DNA from: Chloroflexota bacterium
Lineage (GTDB): Bacteria > Chloroflexota > Dehalococcoidia > Lucifugimonadales > Lucifugimonadaceae
DNA length: 51,189 nucleotides
Assembly: GCA_009838175.1 (NCBI GenBank)
Contig: VXSB01000002.1
Location: 1 to 51,189 of the forward strand
Reading direction: 5' to 3'
In this document: positions 18,795 through 28,208 of the stretch, one piece after another
How the letters are laid out: the number at the start of each line of letters is the position of its first letter
Position numbering within the stretch: the first letter of the stretch is position 1
Translations under genes and position numbers: made by a program
The notes under the pieces: generated by a model
What the model was told of the DNA's origin: nothing
The model's input: the letters and a program-made list of their open reading frames with translations, nothing else
The model's database searches: none

Positions 18795-19673
18795 TCAAGC
18801 CGCCGCTGGAATAGCTAGAGCAGGTAAGGGCAGAGGTGGACGTTGCGACTTTTCGACGGCTCGCATCTGATCTTCGGACAGCGGTTTGAATCTCTCCGCG
18901 GCATCTAGGACCCTCGGCAACAGGCTGATCTCCCCGCAACTTGGCGCGGTATGCACCCCATGCGAGAGCACCCACCACAGCGAAGCGTCGATGTCGGATT
19001 GCTCACGATGCGGGTCGTACCAGGTATTGGTCTGTTTCTCGCCATCGCCCCACCCGCCGCGTGCGATCATCTTTATCGTCTGTACGCCGATATCGCGTTC
19101 TTCGCACTCCGCAAGAAGCGCTTCGGATACCTTTCGGTATCCCGGATCGCGAGCCGCGGCAGGATTGAGCGGAAACATCACCGTATCGAAGTCGAATCGC
19201 TTCAACGCCTCTAGAATCGTCGCCGGAACCTCGGGGCCGTGTCCAGTGATTCCTAGCCACTTCGTCAGCCCTTGCTCGCGCATCTCCACAAGCGTTTCAA
19301 GTGAGCCCCCCGAGGCGGTCGCAAGCTCCAACTGGTCCATGTTGCCCACTGAATGAAGTTGGAAAAGATCGAATTCCTCGATATTCATCCGCCGCATGAT
19401 GCTCTCAACATCTCGCCACGCGCCGTCCCGATCGCGAACCGCCGTCTTCGCTCCGACAAATATCCCCTGCTTACGGATTTCAGGCATCCACGGGGCCACT
19501 CGCTCCATCGCGTGACCATACGTCGGAGCGATGTCGAAGTGGTTTACACCAGCGTCGAGAACGAGTTGGATCGCCCGATCCGCCGCATCTTGGTCGACAT
19601 AGCCCACTGCGTAGGTCCCAAAAGAAACCACCGTGCTGTCATGTCCGGTTCGACCTAGAGTTCGTTTCTGCAT
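18795..19673 (-). CDS. Aldo/keto reductase
   Basis: 292 residues of the NADPH-dependent aldo/keto reductase barrel. The tetrad is visible: Asp and Tyr in FDIAPTYGHAME, Lys in VGAKTAV and His in FQLHSVG. The C-terminal part WVLSHGVHTAPSCGEISLLPRVLDA fits the cofactor-binding end, although it is less canonical than usual. The start at 19673 follows directly with KRTLGRTGHDSTVVSFGTYA. It precedes the AI-2E permease on the same strand by 52 bases. Confidence 0.88.
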   Translation of the reverse strand: MQKRTLGRTGHDSTVVSFGTYAVGYVDQDAADRAIQLVLDAGVNHFDIAPTYGHAMERVAPWMPEIRKQGIFVGAKTAVRDRDGAWRDVESIMRRMNIEEFDLFQLHSVGNMDQLELATASGGSLETLVEMREQGLTKWLGITGHGPEVPATILEALKRFDFDTVMFPLNPAAARDPGYRKVSEALLAECEERDIGVQTIKMIARGGWGDGEKQTNTWYDPHREQSDIDASLWWVLSHGVHTAPSCGEISLLPRVLDAAERFKPLSEDQMRAVEKSQRPPLPLPALAIPAAA

Positions 19674-20103
19674 TGGAATCCTCGTTGTCGATTCATTGGA
19701 TGTCGGTTAAATGGACGACTATCAGAGTAGCACCTTCGATATCAACGGGTTGGAGATTCGACGGTTGGGTATTACGGAGTGGTCGGTGTCGCAAACACGA
19801 TGTCGTTGCAGGGCAGTTACGGCGAAAAATCTCTAGCCACAACCTGGTTCATCGTCACCAGGAATAACGACGCGTGCAACACGACGCCGAGAAGCATCGC
19901 GCAGGCGCGCAATGCGTCTAGTTCGTGAAATCAGGTCATCTCGAATCAATCCTCAATCGTCGAATCCGACTGTCGAGCAAGGTCAACGAAAACCCAAATG
20001 AAGCTCGACATGGCTGACATAATTCTGCGACATTTCATCTCTACCTTTAGAAACATCAACGACGTGACAAGCGTCAAAACTACCTCACGAAAGGGGAGAA
20101 GAA
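19674..20103. other. Non-coding gap upstream of the lipoprotein gene
   Basis: About 430 bases with no credible gene. It separates the divergent aldo/keto reductase from the lipoprotein at 20104 and must hold their promoters, though I see no clear -35/-10 pair. AAAGGGGAGAAG just before 20104 is a strong ribosome site. Confidence 0.4.
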
Positions 20104-21711
20104 ATGATTTACAAGAAGCTGATCAAGAAGACAAAGACTCTCTGGATCGGGGCAGGCGTGGGAGCCGTGGCGATAGCGGTCATGCTCGCGGGTTGCACCA
20201 GCGACACCAACGTCCTCCATGGTCGGGATGCAGACAATACCGCTACCGCCGTAAGTCAGGAAACCTCTGAGCGAGGCGGTGAAGGGACTGAGTCTGGCGG
20301 CGATCGGACTGGCGAACACGCCGGTAGAAGTGAGGGTAGCGGTGCCGAAGGCAGCGAATCTGGCGCAGGCGGCAGCGAAGAAGCCACAGCCAACCAGCTG
20401 GCTCCGGACGAGACGTTCGACATGATCCGCAGCGGCGCCCGGCTGATCATGAACTACGACGCTGCAAGCAACGCCTTCACAGGCAACGTCGAGAACACGA
20501 CGAACAACACCCTGACACGGGTCAGGGTCGAGATCCACCTCTCGAACGGTACCGAGCTAGGTCCTACGACTCCGATCGACTTGGCACCTGGTCAAACCGC
20601 ACCGATCGAACTTGCCTCGACGCAGGCATCCTTCACGGGTTGGATCGCACACGCCGAGGTCGGCAACGCTGAAGGCGGCGGTGCCGAAGGTGCCGAGACC
20701 GGCGGTGAATCAGGCGGAGAAGGTGGTGCCGAAGGCGCTGGCGGCGAGGGGCACGGCCCCGGGGGAGAAGGCGGCAGCGAGTCTGGCAGTGGTGAAGGCG
20801 GTGGTGGCCAAGAACTGAACGAGGCGGCGATGTCGAGCCCGATCATCCCGCTCGACCAGACGTGGCAAGGCACCCTCGGTCCGCTGGCGATCGACGCTCG
20901 CTACGACGCCGCGACCCGGTCGGTCATCTCGACGGTGCAGAACACCACCTCGCAGAAGGTCTGCTACGTCCAAGCCGAACCTCACTTGAAGTCCGGCACG
21001 ACCACCGTGGGCGAGCTCGGCCCCGACAAGCTGGGCGATCTCAACCCCGGTCAGACGGCGACCACCGACGTGAGCGTCGCCAGCGAGCCCGCACTCGCAG
21101 GTGTGGCGTTCGACGGCTACGTCGTCCACATGGAAGTGTTCGACTGCGCTGGCCCCGGTCCTCAGCCTCACCCGCCAGGTCAGGGTGGTGAAGGTGGAGC
21201 GGAAGGTGCTGGCGGCGAGGGTCACGGGCCAGGCGGTGAAGGCGGCAACGAAGGCTCCGGCGGAGAAGAAGGCAGTGCGGCCAACCAGCTGGCACCGGAT
21301 GAAACCTTCGACATGATTCAGAGCGGCGCACGGTTGATCATGAGCTACGACGCCAACACCAACTCGTTCAAAGGGACTGTCGAGAACACGACCAACGGAG
21401 TGTTGACTCGTGTCAGGATCGAGATCCACCTGTCGAACGGGACGGAGCTAGGGCCGACGACGCCGATCGACATGGCGCCAGGCCAGAAGGTTGCGGTCGA
21501 GCTTCCCTCAACAGCGGCACCCTTCACTGGCTGGGTTGCACACGCCGAGGTCGGCGCTGGTGACGGCGGCGGCGAGCACGGCCCTTCAGGATCAGGCGGT
21601 GGCGAGGGCAGCGAGATCGGTGGAAACGAAGGCCGCGGCGAGCACGGCTCCGGCAGACGCGAAGGCGGCAGTGAACATGGCAGCCGTGGCGAAGGGAGGG
21701 GAGGTGGATAG
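20104..21711 (+). CDS. Large secreted lipoprotein with FxLYD-like domains joined by Gly/Glu/Ser/His-rich linkers
   Basis: 535 residues. Residues 1-31 are a lipoprotein signal peptide with LAGC as lipobox (Cys31). Three beta-domains follow: about 97-187, 238-350 and 395-487. Domains 1 and 3 are near copies (LAPDETFDMI, GARLIM, VENTTN, EIHLSNGTELGPTTPID, FTGW, AHAEVG), while domain 2 is diverged and has two Cys. Their layout resembles FxLYD-type extracellular beta-sandwiches. The linkers (52-96, 188-236, 350-394, 488-535) are almost only Gly, Glu, Ser and His, such as GEGHGPGGEGG; they could bind metals or act as spacers. A two-component system follows, whose kinase has a similar tract. Function unknown. 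Confidence 0.75.
   Translation: MIYKKLIKKTKTLWIGAGVGAVAIAVMLAGCTSDTNVLHGRDADNTATAVSQETSERGGEGTESGGDRTGEHAGRSEGSGAEGSESGAGGSEEATANQLAPDETFDMIRSGARLIMNYDAASNAFTGNVENTTNNTLTRVRVEIHLSNGTELGPTTPIDLAPGQTAPIELASTQASFTGWIAHAEVGNAEGGGAEGAETGGESGGEGGAEGAGGEGHGPGGEGGSESGSGEGGGGQELNEAAMSSPIIPLDQTWQGTLGPLAIDARYDAATRSVISTVQNTTSQKVCYVQAEPHLKSGTTTVGELGPDKLGDLNPGQTATTDVSVASEPALAGVAFDGYVVHMEVFDCAGPGPQPHPPGQGGEGGAEGAGGEGHGPGGEGGNEGSGGEEGSAANQLAPDETFDMIQSGARLIMSYDANTNSFKGTVENTTNGVLTRVRIEIHLSNGTELGPTTPIDMAPGQKVAVELPSTAAPFTGWVAHAEVGAGDGGGEHGPSGSGGGEGSEIGGNEGRGEHGSGRREGGSEHGSRGEGRGGG
20386..21560 (+). repeat. Internal duplication inside the lipoprotein gene
   Basis: The DNA of about 20389-20670 recurs at about 21281-21560 with many synonymous differences, encoding domains 1 and 3. 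The repeated copies are in the same frame and orientation, so the gene grew by tandem domain duplication, with the intervening domain older and more diverged. Confidence 0.8.
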
Positions 21712-21794
21712 ATATGATCGGAAGTCGCTGTTGATAGATATCGATACTTCGACCTCCGGTGCGACAATCTAATCGAGAGCACATCCGACCAAGC

Positions 21795-21824
21795 GACGCG
21801 GCGCTGCTAATCGGGCGCCGCGTC
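21795..21824. terminator. Perfect 10-bp hairpin between lipoprotein and response regulator
   Basis: GACGCGGCGC at 21795-21804 and GCGCCGCGTC at 21815-21824 pair perfectly across a 10-base loop. Only TTG follows, no T-run. It lies 83 bases after the lipoprotein stop and 25 bases before the regulator start, so it could limit read-through, protect the upstream mRNA or bind a protein. Confidence 0.55.
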
Positions 21825-21849
21825 TTGAACCATGTCCAGAGGGCAGCCG

Positions 21850-22527
21850 ATGAGCGGCACAGTATTAATAATCGAAGACGATAAGAGAATAGCGAACTGG
21901 GTGAAGGTCTATTTCGAGCGCGCCGGATTCTCCGCCGAGGTTGCTCATGACGGCGAAGCGGGCCTGGACCTTGCCCGTTTTCTGAATCCGGATCTGATAA
22001 TCCTCGACCTCATGCTTCCCCGTCTCGACGGTGTCGACCTCTGTAGAATCCTGCGTCGAGATTCTGATGTACCGATAATCATGCTGACGGCCAGAGAAGC
22101 GCATGTCGAGCGGGTCATTGGACTGAATAGTGGAGCCGACGATTACATCGTTAAACCTTTCGACCCTGAGGAAGTCATCGCTCGCGCTGAAGCCGTGCTT
22201 CGCCGCGTCCGAGGCAAAACTCAGCAGATCCTGTCACGCAACAACATCACCCTGAATGAGACCACCAAGAGCGTGACTGTCAATGAAGAATCCGTAGATT
22301 TGAGCCAAGCGCAAATCGCCCTTCTATCAACTTTCATGCGTCATCCCAACCAGGTGTTGACCCGTGACCAGCTAATCTCGTTGACCTTCAACCACGGATT
22401 CCAAGGCTTCGACCGCGCCATCGACAGCCAAGTCGCGCGCCTGCGCAAGCAGATCAACCGAGATAGCAGACAGCCGATCCAGACTGTGTATGGCGCTGGT
22501 TACAAGTTTGTGGTAGCGGACGAATGA
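21850..22527 (+). CDS. OmpR-family response regulator
   Basis: 225 residues from the ATG at 21850, preferred because AGAGGGC lies eight bases upstream; another in-frame ATG is at 21832. Receiver domain 1-115 has acidic IIEDD, phosphoacceptor Asp53 in LIILDLMLP, Thr in MLTARE and Lys in IVKPFDP. The C-terminal winged helix (about 130-225) has LSTFMRHPNQVLTRDQL and RAIDSQVARLRKQI, ending in TVYGAGYKFV. Its stop overlaps the kinase start (ATGA). It probably controls the adjacent lipoprotein, but that is inference from context. Confidence 0.95.
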   Translation: MSGTVLIIEDDKRIANWVKVYFERAGFSAEVAHDGEAGLDLARFLNPDLIILDLMLPRLDGVDLCRILRRDSDVPIIMLTAREAHVERVIGLNSGADDYIVKPFDPEEVIARAEAVLRRVRGKTQQILSRNNITLNETTKSVTVNEESVDLSQAQIALLSTFMRHPNQVLTRDQLISLTFNHGFQGFDRAIDSQVARLRKQINRDSRQPIQTVYGAGYKFVVADE

Positions 22528-23939
22528 TGTCGCTGCGTTGGCAAATCATGGGTTCAATGGTTCTTGTAATCATCCTTACCGTTTTGATCAATATCGGTGT
22601 GGGCTACTACAGTTCGCAATCCCGTCTCGATGTGCTAGTGGACCAGATAGGGGATGACGAGGCGATACAGCTGGCACGGAATCTAAGCCGGGAGTACACA
22701 GCTACCGGTGGCTGGGCAACGGTGGACAGCGCGTTGTCTGAGGCCGGATACATCTACGACGGCGCTCGAGAGGGCGAGGGAGAGGGCCATGGAGAAGGTG
22801 AAAGGGAGGGCTCAGAGTCCTTCCATAGAGATCAGATAAGAGTGGTCATCGCAGGCATTGATGGGCGCGTAGTGAGGGACAATTTGTCTGATGTGCCGCC
22901 CGGAACTACAGCATCCAATCTCGAGGGACGCCGCGAGACGGTGTTCGATCTATCTACGAACCAGCCTGTGGGCCATATATATGTGGATGTGAACCGGGAG
23001 TTCCTGTCGACCGAGTCGCGTGGTTTTCTCAACACGCTCCTATTGATCACTTTGATCGGTGGAATCCTGACTGCTGGTGTAGCCATACTCCTCGCCGCTC
23101 GACTCTCCAAACGCATCACCACACCAGTAACAGCGCTGACCGAGGCGACACAGGCGATCGCGCAAGGGGATACGACCCGCTTGCCAGTAACATCCTCGGA
23201 CGAAGTAGGCCGTATGAGTGCCGCTTTCAACCAGATGACTTCAACTCTGGAATCCCAGCGCGAGCTCCGCAGACGGTTGATAAACGACGTCTCCCACGAG
23301 TTGAATACTCCCCTGAGCGTCATTCAGCTGGAGGCGACCGGGCTGCGCGACGGTCTCCAGACGCCAGACCAAGCGTCTGATCAGATAATCCACGAAGTGG
23401 GGAGGCTGCGCGGCCTGGTAACCGACTTGGACTGGCTCGCGGAGACAGACAGTGGCGAGTTGAGACTCTCCATCGAAGTTTGTTCGGTTGACGAGTTGCT
23501 CGCTTCAGAAGTAGACCGCTGGGTACCGCAATCCTTGGCGAAGCAAGTCGAACTGTCTTTGCAAGCGCTAGATGACCTACCGGAACTGAACCTCGATCGG
23601 GCACGAATGAGTCAAGCGTTGGGAAACTTGTTGAGCAACGCCCTCCATGCCACTGAAGTGGGAGGACATATCGTGCTTAGGGCAGAGTTGGAAGGCGACG
23701 AGGCGTTGGTTTTCTCGATTATCGATGACGGCATCGGTATCGATGCTGCAGACCTGCCGCACGTATTCGACCGCTTCTACCGCACCGACCAAGCGCGCGA
23801 TCGAAGAATAGGTGGATCCGGGTTGGGTCTGCCCATCGCCCGAGCGATAGTCGAAGCGCATGGAGGCACCATCGCCGTGACTAGCCACGGGCAAGGACAG
23901 GGCGCAACCGTCACAATTCGCCTTCCCCTGAACGAGTGA
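22524..23939 (+). CDS. Sensor histidine kinase with Gly/Glu-rich sensor segment
   Basis: 471 residues. TM helices at about 8-28 and 170-192 flank an extracytoplasmic sensor. That sensor contains a low-complexity tract at about 82-97 (EGEGEGHGEGEREG), unlike usual sensors but very like the linkers of the lipoprotein encoded just upstream. HAMP about 193-245, HisKA with His258 in NDVSHELNTPLSV, then the ATPase domain with NLLSNALHAT, DDGIGI, FDRFYR and GGSGLGLPIA. It phosphorylates the regulator encoded in the four-base-overlapping gene before it. A metal or envelope signal is possible; nothing proves it. Confidence 0.93.
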   Translation: MMSLRWQIMGSMVLVIILTVLINIGVGYYSSQSRLDVLVDQIGDDEAIQLARNLSREYTATGGWATVDSALSEAGYIYDGAREGEGEGHGEGEREGSESFHRDQIRVVIAGIDGRVVRDNLSDVPPGTTASNLEGRRETVFDLSTNQPVGHIYVDVNREFLSTESRGFLNTLLLITLIGGILTAGVAILLAARLSKRITTPVTALTEATQAIAQGDTTRLPVTSSDEVGRMSAAFNQMTSTLESQRELRRRLINDVSHELNTPLSVIQLEATGLRDGLQTPDQASDQIIHEVGRLRGLVTDLDWLAETDSGELRLSIEVCSVDELLASEVDRWVPQSLAKQVELSLQALDDLPELNLDRARMSQALGNLLSNALHATEVGGHIVLRAELEGDEALVFSIIDDGIGIDAADLPHVFDRFYRTDQARDRRIGGSGLGLPIARAIVEAHGGTIAVTSHGQGQGATVTIRLPLNE

Positions 23940-24020
23940 GAATCGTCCGCAACCGCCTAACGTGAAGTCTTTAGCTGTGTGGCAGTCGAGTCGCCAACAC
24001 GCTATCTATTGACCCGAATT

Positions 24021-24097
24021 TGGTGGGCCCGGTGGGATTCGAACCCACGACCTTCGGATTAAAAGTCCGCTGCTCTGCCGAACTGAGCTACAGGCCC
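24021..24097 (-). tRNA. tRNA-Lys (anticodon TTT)
   Basis: On the minus strand it begins GGGCCTG, pairs with CGGGCCC and ends A-CCA, with CCA encoded. D-arm AGCTCAG, anticodon loop CTTTTAA (TTT, reading AAA/AAG), and T-arm GTGGGTTCGAATCCCAC are intact. The anticodon stem has one mispaired base pair at its base, otherwise normal. Divergent from alaS. Confidence 0.95.
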
Positions 24098-24286
24098 GCG
24101 TATACAGACGATTCTAATCCCGCGCATCGCCATCGCTAGCCGAACCTCTCACCATCGTCCGCCAAAACCGACGCGATGCTTGCCATCTTCAAGCGCGCCA
24201 TCGACGTAAGCCGCGACAATCCCGATTGGGCACGATATGGCAACGCTTAAAATTGATATGTCAAGACTCCCGATTCTGCCTGCACG

Positions 24287-26974
24287 ATGCCTGACCGAAC
24301 ATTCACCGCCGACGAAATCCGCGAACATTTCCTTAAATTCTTCGAGGAACGTGAACACTTGCGTCTACCATCCGCATCGTTGATACCTGCGGGCGACCCG
24401 ACTCTGCTCCTTACAACCGCCGGCATGGTGCCCTTCAAATCCTACTTCTCGGGCGAGTTGACACCACCATCGCCTCGCATAACCACTGCGCAGAAGAGCT
24501 TCCGTACTACTGACATTGAAGAGGTTGGCGACGTATCCCACCTCACGCTCTTCGAGATGCTGGGAAATTTCTCATTTGGCGACTACTTCAAAGCTGAATC
24601 GTGCAAATGGGCGCTCGAACTTTGCCTTGGCGTCTACGGCATGGATTTTGAACGCATCTACGCCACCATCTACACCAACGACGACGAAGCAAACCAGATC
24701 TGGCTCGATCTCGGCGTACCTCCAGACCGCATCTCGCGCCTCGGCGACGAAGACAACTGGTGGGGTCCTGCCGGAGATGAAGGTGCTTGTGGTCCTTGCA
24801 GCGAACTGAACTACTACCTCGGCGATCTCGACGACATCCCGCCCATCGACTCTCCCGCCCGCGGAACAACCTGGGGGCCGGGCATCTCCGACGACTTCCT
24901 AGAGTTCTACAATCTCGTCTTCACTCAGTATTACCGTGACCGCCAAGGCAACGACGAACTGCTGCCGAAGAAGAACATCGACACCGGAATGGGTTTGGAG
25001 CGGACGGTACAGATCCTACAGGGGAAAAACAACGTTTACGAAACCGACATCTTCGGTCCCCTGATCGACCTCGTTGCCAACCGCGCGGGCCTGACTTACG
25101 GCGGTGATGAGCAGACCGACCGCGCCATCCGCGTTGTCGCTGAGCATGGACGTTCAGCGTCGTTCCTTATCTCCGACGGTGTTGTTCCCGGCAACACGGG
25201 CAGGGGATATGTCCTCCGACGCGTCATTCGTCGCGGCATGCTCTTCGGACGAGAACTCGGCCTCTCTGGCCCCATCCTGCCACAGATCGCCGAAGCTACC
25301 TCCGCACAGATGTCGCACGTCTACCCAGAGTTGCACAGCAACTTATCGTTCGTGCAACACGTCCTGCAGCGCGAGGAGGAATCGTTCGAGTCGACCCTTG
25401 ACCAAGGCTCCCGAATGCTCGACGAGGTTATCGCCGAATCCAAATCTTCTGGAGATTCCAACGTCCCCAGCGAATCCGTCGTCCGCCTATACGACACATA
25501 CGGTTTTCCCATCGAGATGACCGCCGAAATCTCGTCGGAGCAGGGCATTGAAGTGGACATCGAAGCCGTCGATGCCGAGATGGAGGCGCTCCGTGCACGT
25601 TCCCGCGCATCGGCCAGCATGTTCTCATCTGATACTGGTGCCGACGATCTCTACCGCTCCTTGGGAATCGAAGAGGTTCCGTTCCTCGGCTACAGGACGC
25701 TCACCGCCGATGCCGAAGTCATCGGCATTGTCAAAGACAGCCAACTCTTGAATGAGGCAACGAAAGGCGAAAATGTCGAGATCGTGCTCGGCGAAACACC
25801 GTTCTACGCCGCGCGCGGCGGTCAGATCGGCGACACCGGCCACATGCGAAACGGTGCAACTTCGATTCGCGTAAACGACTGCCAAGCTCCCTATGGGCAC
25901 CTCAACGTCCATTCATGTGAGATCGAGAGTGGTAACGTCTCCGTTGGGGATGTCCTGACTGTAGAGGTCGATGGCGACCGTCGCGAGAAAATTCGCCGCA
26001 ATCACACCGCGACCCACCTCGTCCACGCCGCATTGCGCGAAGTCCTTGGGTCTCACGTACGACAGTCCGGATCGCTCGTTGCACCCGATTATCTCCGCTT
26101 CGACTTCACCCACATGGACGCGCTGACGCCCGACGAGATCATCAAAGTCCAAGACCGTGTCAACCTCGCCATCCGCGAGAATCTGCCCGTCGAAGTCCAC
26201 TGGACCACCTACGGCAAGGCGGTTGAAGAAGGAGCACTTGCTTTCTTCGGCGATACCTATGAGCACGATGTCCGCACCATCAAGATCGATGCCCCATGGA
26301 GCTACGAGTTGTGCGGGGGTACCCACATGGACGCCACAGGAGGTATCGGCATATTCGTCATCGTCGGACAGTCCGGAATCGGTTCTGGCATACGTCGCAT
26401 CGAGGCCCTTACCGGCATCGGTGCCGAGGAAGAAGTCCAGCGACGCTTCGGCATCGTCGACCGAATAGCCGCAACACTTCGTGTGGATAACGATCACGTG
26501 CTCAACCGTACTGAAGCGTTACTAGGCGAATTGGAAACCGCACGGCGCCGAGCGACGCAGCTAGAAGAACAGCTTCTGAGACAGTCCGTTGACGGGCAAG
26601 CGTCGCCTGCCGAGAGCCTCGACTTCGAACTCAGCTTCAATGGCAGTGCCATCCCCGTACAAGTGCGAAACATCCCCGCTTCAAGCGTCGATGCGATGCG
26701 CCGAACCGGCGACCACATGCGCGACCGTCTCGGCAGCGGAGTCGTCGTCCTCGGCAGCGTTGTCGGTGAACGTCCAGTCATCATCGTCATGGCCACCTCC
26801 GACATCGCCGGCAAGGTAGTCCACGCGGGTAACATCGCCAAAGGCATCAGTGCCACTATCGGTGGGGGCGGCGGTGGTCGCCCCGACGCGGCGCAAGCCG
26901 GCGCCCGCGATCCATCTCGTATCGACGAAGCGTTGAGAAATGCACGATCAGTCGTCGAATCACTTGCGAATTAA
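24287..26974 (+). CDS. alaS: Alanyl-tRNA synthetase
   Basis: 895 residues, normal length. Charges tRNA-Ala in the cytoplasm and clears Ser/Gly mistakes. The N-terminal catalytic core has FLKFFEEREHL, PTLLLTTAGMVPFK, SFRTTDIEEVG and HLTLFEMLGNFSFGDYFK. The editing domain contains HTATHLVHAALREVLG and CGGTHMDATGGIG with the HxxxH...CxxxH zinc set. The C-terminal DHHA1/C-Ala part has GGGGGGRPDAAQAGARDP. It is followed 23 bases later by ruvX, a common pairing. Confidence 0.98.
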   Translation: MPDRTFTADEIREHFLKFFEEREHLRLPSASLIPAGDPTLLLTTAGMVPFKSYFSGELTPPSPRITTAQKSFRTTDIEEVGDVSHLTLFEMLGNFSFGDYFKAESCKWALELCLGVYGMDFERIYATIYTNDDEANQIWLDLGVPPDRISRLGDEDNWWGPAGDEGACGPCSELNYYLGDLDDIPPIDSPARGTTWGPGISDDFLEFYNLVFTQYYRDRQGNDELLPKKNIDTGMGLERTVQILQGKNNVYETDIFGPLIDLVANRAGLTYGGDEQTDRAIRVVAEHGRSASFLISDGVVPGNTGRGYVLRRVIRRGMLFGRELGLSGPILPQIAEATSAQMSHVYPELHSNLSFVQHVLQREEESFESTLDQGSRMLDEVIAESKSSGDSNVPSESVVRLYDTYGFPIEMTAEISSEQGIEVDIEAVDAEMEALRARSRASASMFSSDTGADDLYRSLGIEEVPFLGYRTLTADAEVIGIVKDSQLLNEATKGENVEIVLGETPFYAARGGQIGDTGHMRNGATSIRVNDCQAPYGHLNVHSCEIESGNVSVGDVLTVEVDGDRREKIRRNHTATHLVHAALREVLGSHVRQSGSLVAPDYLRFDFTHMDALTPDEIIKVQDRVNLAIRENLPVEVHWTTYGKAVEEGALAFFGDTYEHDVRTIKIDAPWSYELCGGTHMDATGGIGIFVIVGQSGIGSGIRRIEALTGIGAEEEVQRRFGIVDRIAATLRVDNDHVLNRTEALLGELETARRRATQLEEQLLRQSVDGQASPAESLDFELSFNGSAIPVQVRNIPASSVDAMRRTGDHMRDRLGSGVVVLGSVVGERPVIIVMATSDIAGKVVHAGNIAKGISATIGGGGGGRPDAAQAGARDPSRIDEALRNARSVVESLAN

Positions 26975-26997
26975 GTTCTTAAAACGAAGGGATACGC

Positions 26998-27444
26998 ATG
27001 GTTGGACAACGAGTTAGAGACCGTCGCAAACGTCCGGGCAGGTGCCTAGGCGTCGATTTCGGACTCGCAAGAGTCGGTCTTGCGGTGTCAGATCCTGAGC
27101 GCGTAATCGCATCTCCCGTCAAAGCCGCCGCGACCGAGGGTGCACTTGTACACATCAAATCGTTAGTAGCCGAACGCGGCGTGACTGAGATCGTAGTCGG
27201 TGTGCCGCTCCACATGGACGGTAGCATGTCGCCGATGGGAGAAGATGCCTTGGCGTTCGTCGGGCAGTTGCGAGCGGTCGTCGACATTCCAGTCTTCACC
27301 ACTGACGAGCGTCTAAGCACTGTCGAAGCCGAAAGGGCACTGAATGAAGTAGATTCACCCTCCCAACGCCGTCACCGCGTCAAAGGCCGAGTCGATTCTG
27401 CCGCCGCCGCGATCATCCTCCAGACCTATCTAGATGGTGGGTAG
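26998..27444 (+). CDS. ruvX: Putative pre-16S rRNA nuclease / Holliday junction resolvase (YqgF)
   Basis: 148 residues with an RNase H fold. The catalytic acidic residues lie in CLGVDFGLARVGLAVSD, IVVGVPLHMDGS, TTDERLSTVEAERAL and DSAAAAIILQTYL. The family trims the 16S rRNA 5' end. GAAGGGATACGC precedes the ATG at 26998. Cotranscribed with alaS. Confidence 0.95.
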   Translation: MVGQRVRDRRKRPGRCLGVDFGLARVGLAVSDPERVIASPVKAAATEGALVHIKSLVAERGVTEIVVGVPLHMDGSMSPMGEDALAFVGQLRAVVDIPVFTTDERLSTVEAERALNEVDSPSQRRHRVKGRVDSAAAAIILQTYLDGG

Positions 27445-27543
27445 CCGTAACCCGACAATCAGCGCTTTTTGGTGCTTGATTTCGGTCGTTTCGGCGTTTT
27501 TGGTGCCGGCGGATGGGAGGCACGAGGTGGTTTGCCTCCACTC

Positions 27544-28002
27544 TTAAACGCGAAATTCTTCTTCGTAGACAAGATAAGTCTCCTCTTGGACCTTCAAATT
27601 CAAACGATCATCAACGTCAAGTTCTACGTCGGTCGCGTCACCCAGCTCGCGTTCCAGAAATGTGATTTGCTCGAGAGTTGTATCAGTGTCTCCATCGTAC
27701 CACAAGTGTCTGAATTCAGTCGTGATTTGGTTGCAACGGCGACTGACGTAACGAGCGATCGTCGCCCGTTTGGAGTAATCCGAGTACGAATTCCAAACGA
27801 CGGCCAGCGAAACTAATAAGAATAGAGCGGCTGAAATCCAGTCCGCGAGGTCCACAAGCAATACGGTGGCCGCGAGCAACGAAAGCGCAGACACAAATAC
27901 GTTTATTGCAAAATAGCGACGGCGGAAACGAGTCGCCAAACGCTCATAGTAGCTAGACAACCTGGCGGCATCCAACATATCGTGCCAAATCCTATCAGTC
28001 AT
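27544..28002 (-). CDS. Two-TM hypothetical protein, possibly SLATT-like
   Basis: 152 residues. A charged N-terminal helix (DAARLSSYYERLATRFRRRY) leads into two membrane helices (about 30-50 and 54-74), followed by a helical cytoplasmic part rich in Glu/Asp. This is the build of SLATT-type two-TM effectors linked to nucleotide-signalling defence, but there is no SMODS or SLOG gene beside it, so the match is only suggestive. It stands alone in reverse orientation between ruvX and aroE. An overlapping minus-strand frame near its end encodes a basic tail; see findings. Confidence 0.6.
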   Translation of the reverse strand: MTDRIWHDMLDAARLSSYYERLATRFRRRYFAINVFVSALSLLAATVLLVDLADWISAALFLLVSLAVVWNSYSDYSKRATIARYVSRRCNQITTEFRHLWYDGDTDTTLEQITFLERELGDATDVELDVDDRLNLKVQEETYLVYEEEFRV

Positions 28003-28208
28003 GTGTCTCCTTTTTAATCAACAATCGCAATCAATCTAGGTCTGGAACCTCGATTCTGTTTCAAAACCATGATAGGCGCTTGATCTCATGTGATTCCGAT
28101 CGAGTGTCACAGTCGTCATACGACTGGAACCTCGCATCAATATGTGATGCTTCCGTATAGCATTTATTAAGACGAATACTGTATTCTCCATTCACCCGCG
28201 CACGAAAC

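Noticed and set aside
27469-27816. Plus-strand 115-residue frame after ruvX
   Set aside because: It lies antisense to the two-TM gene and has no ribosome site or family resemblance.
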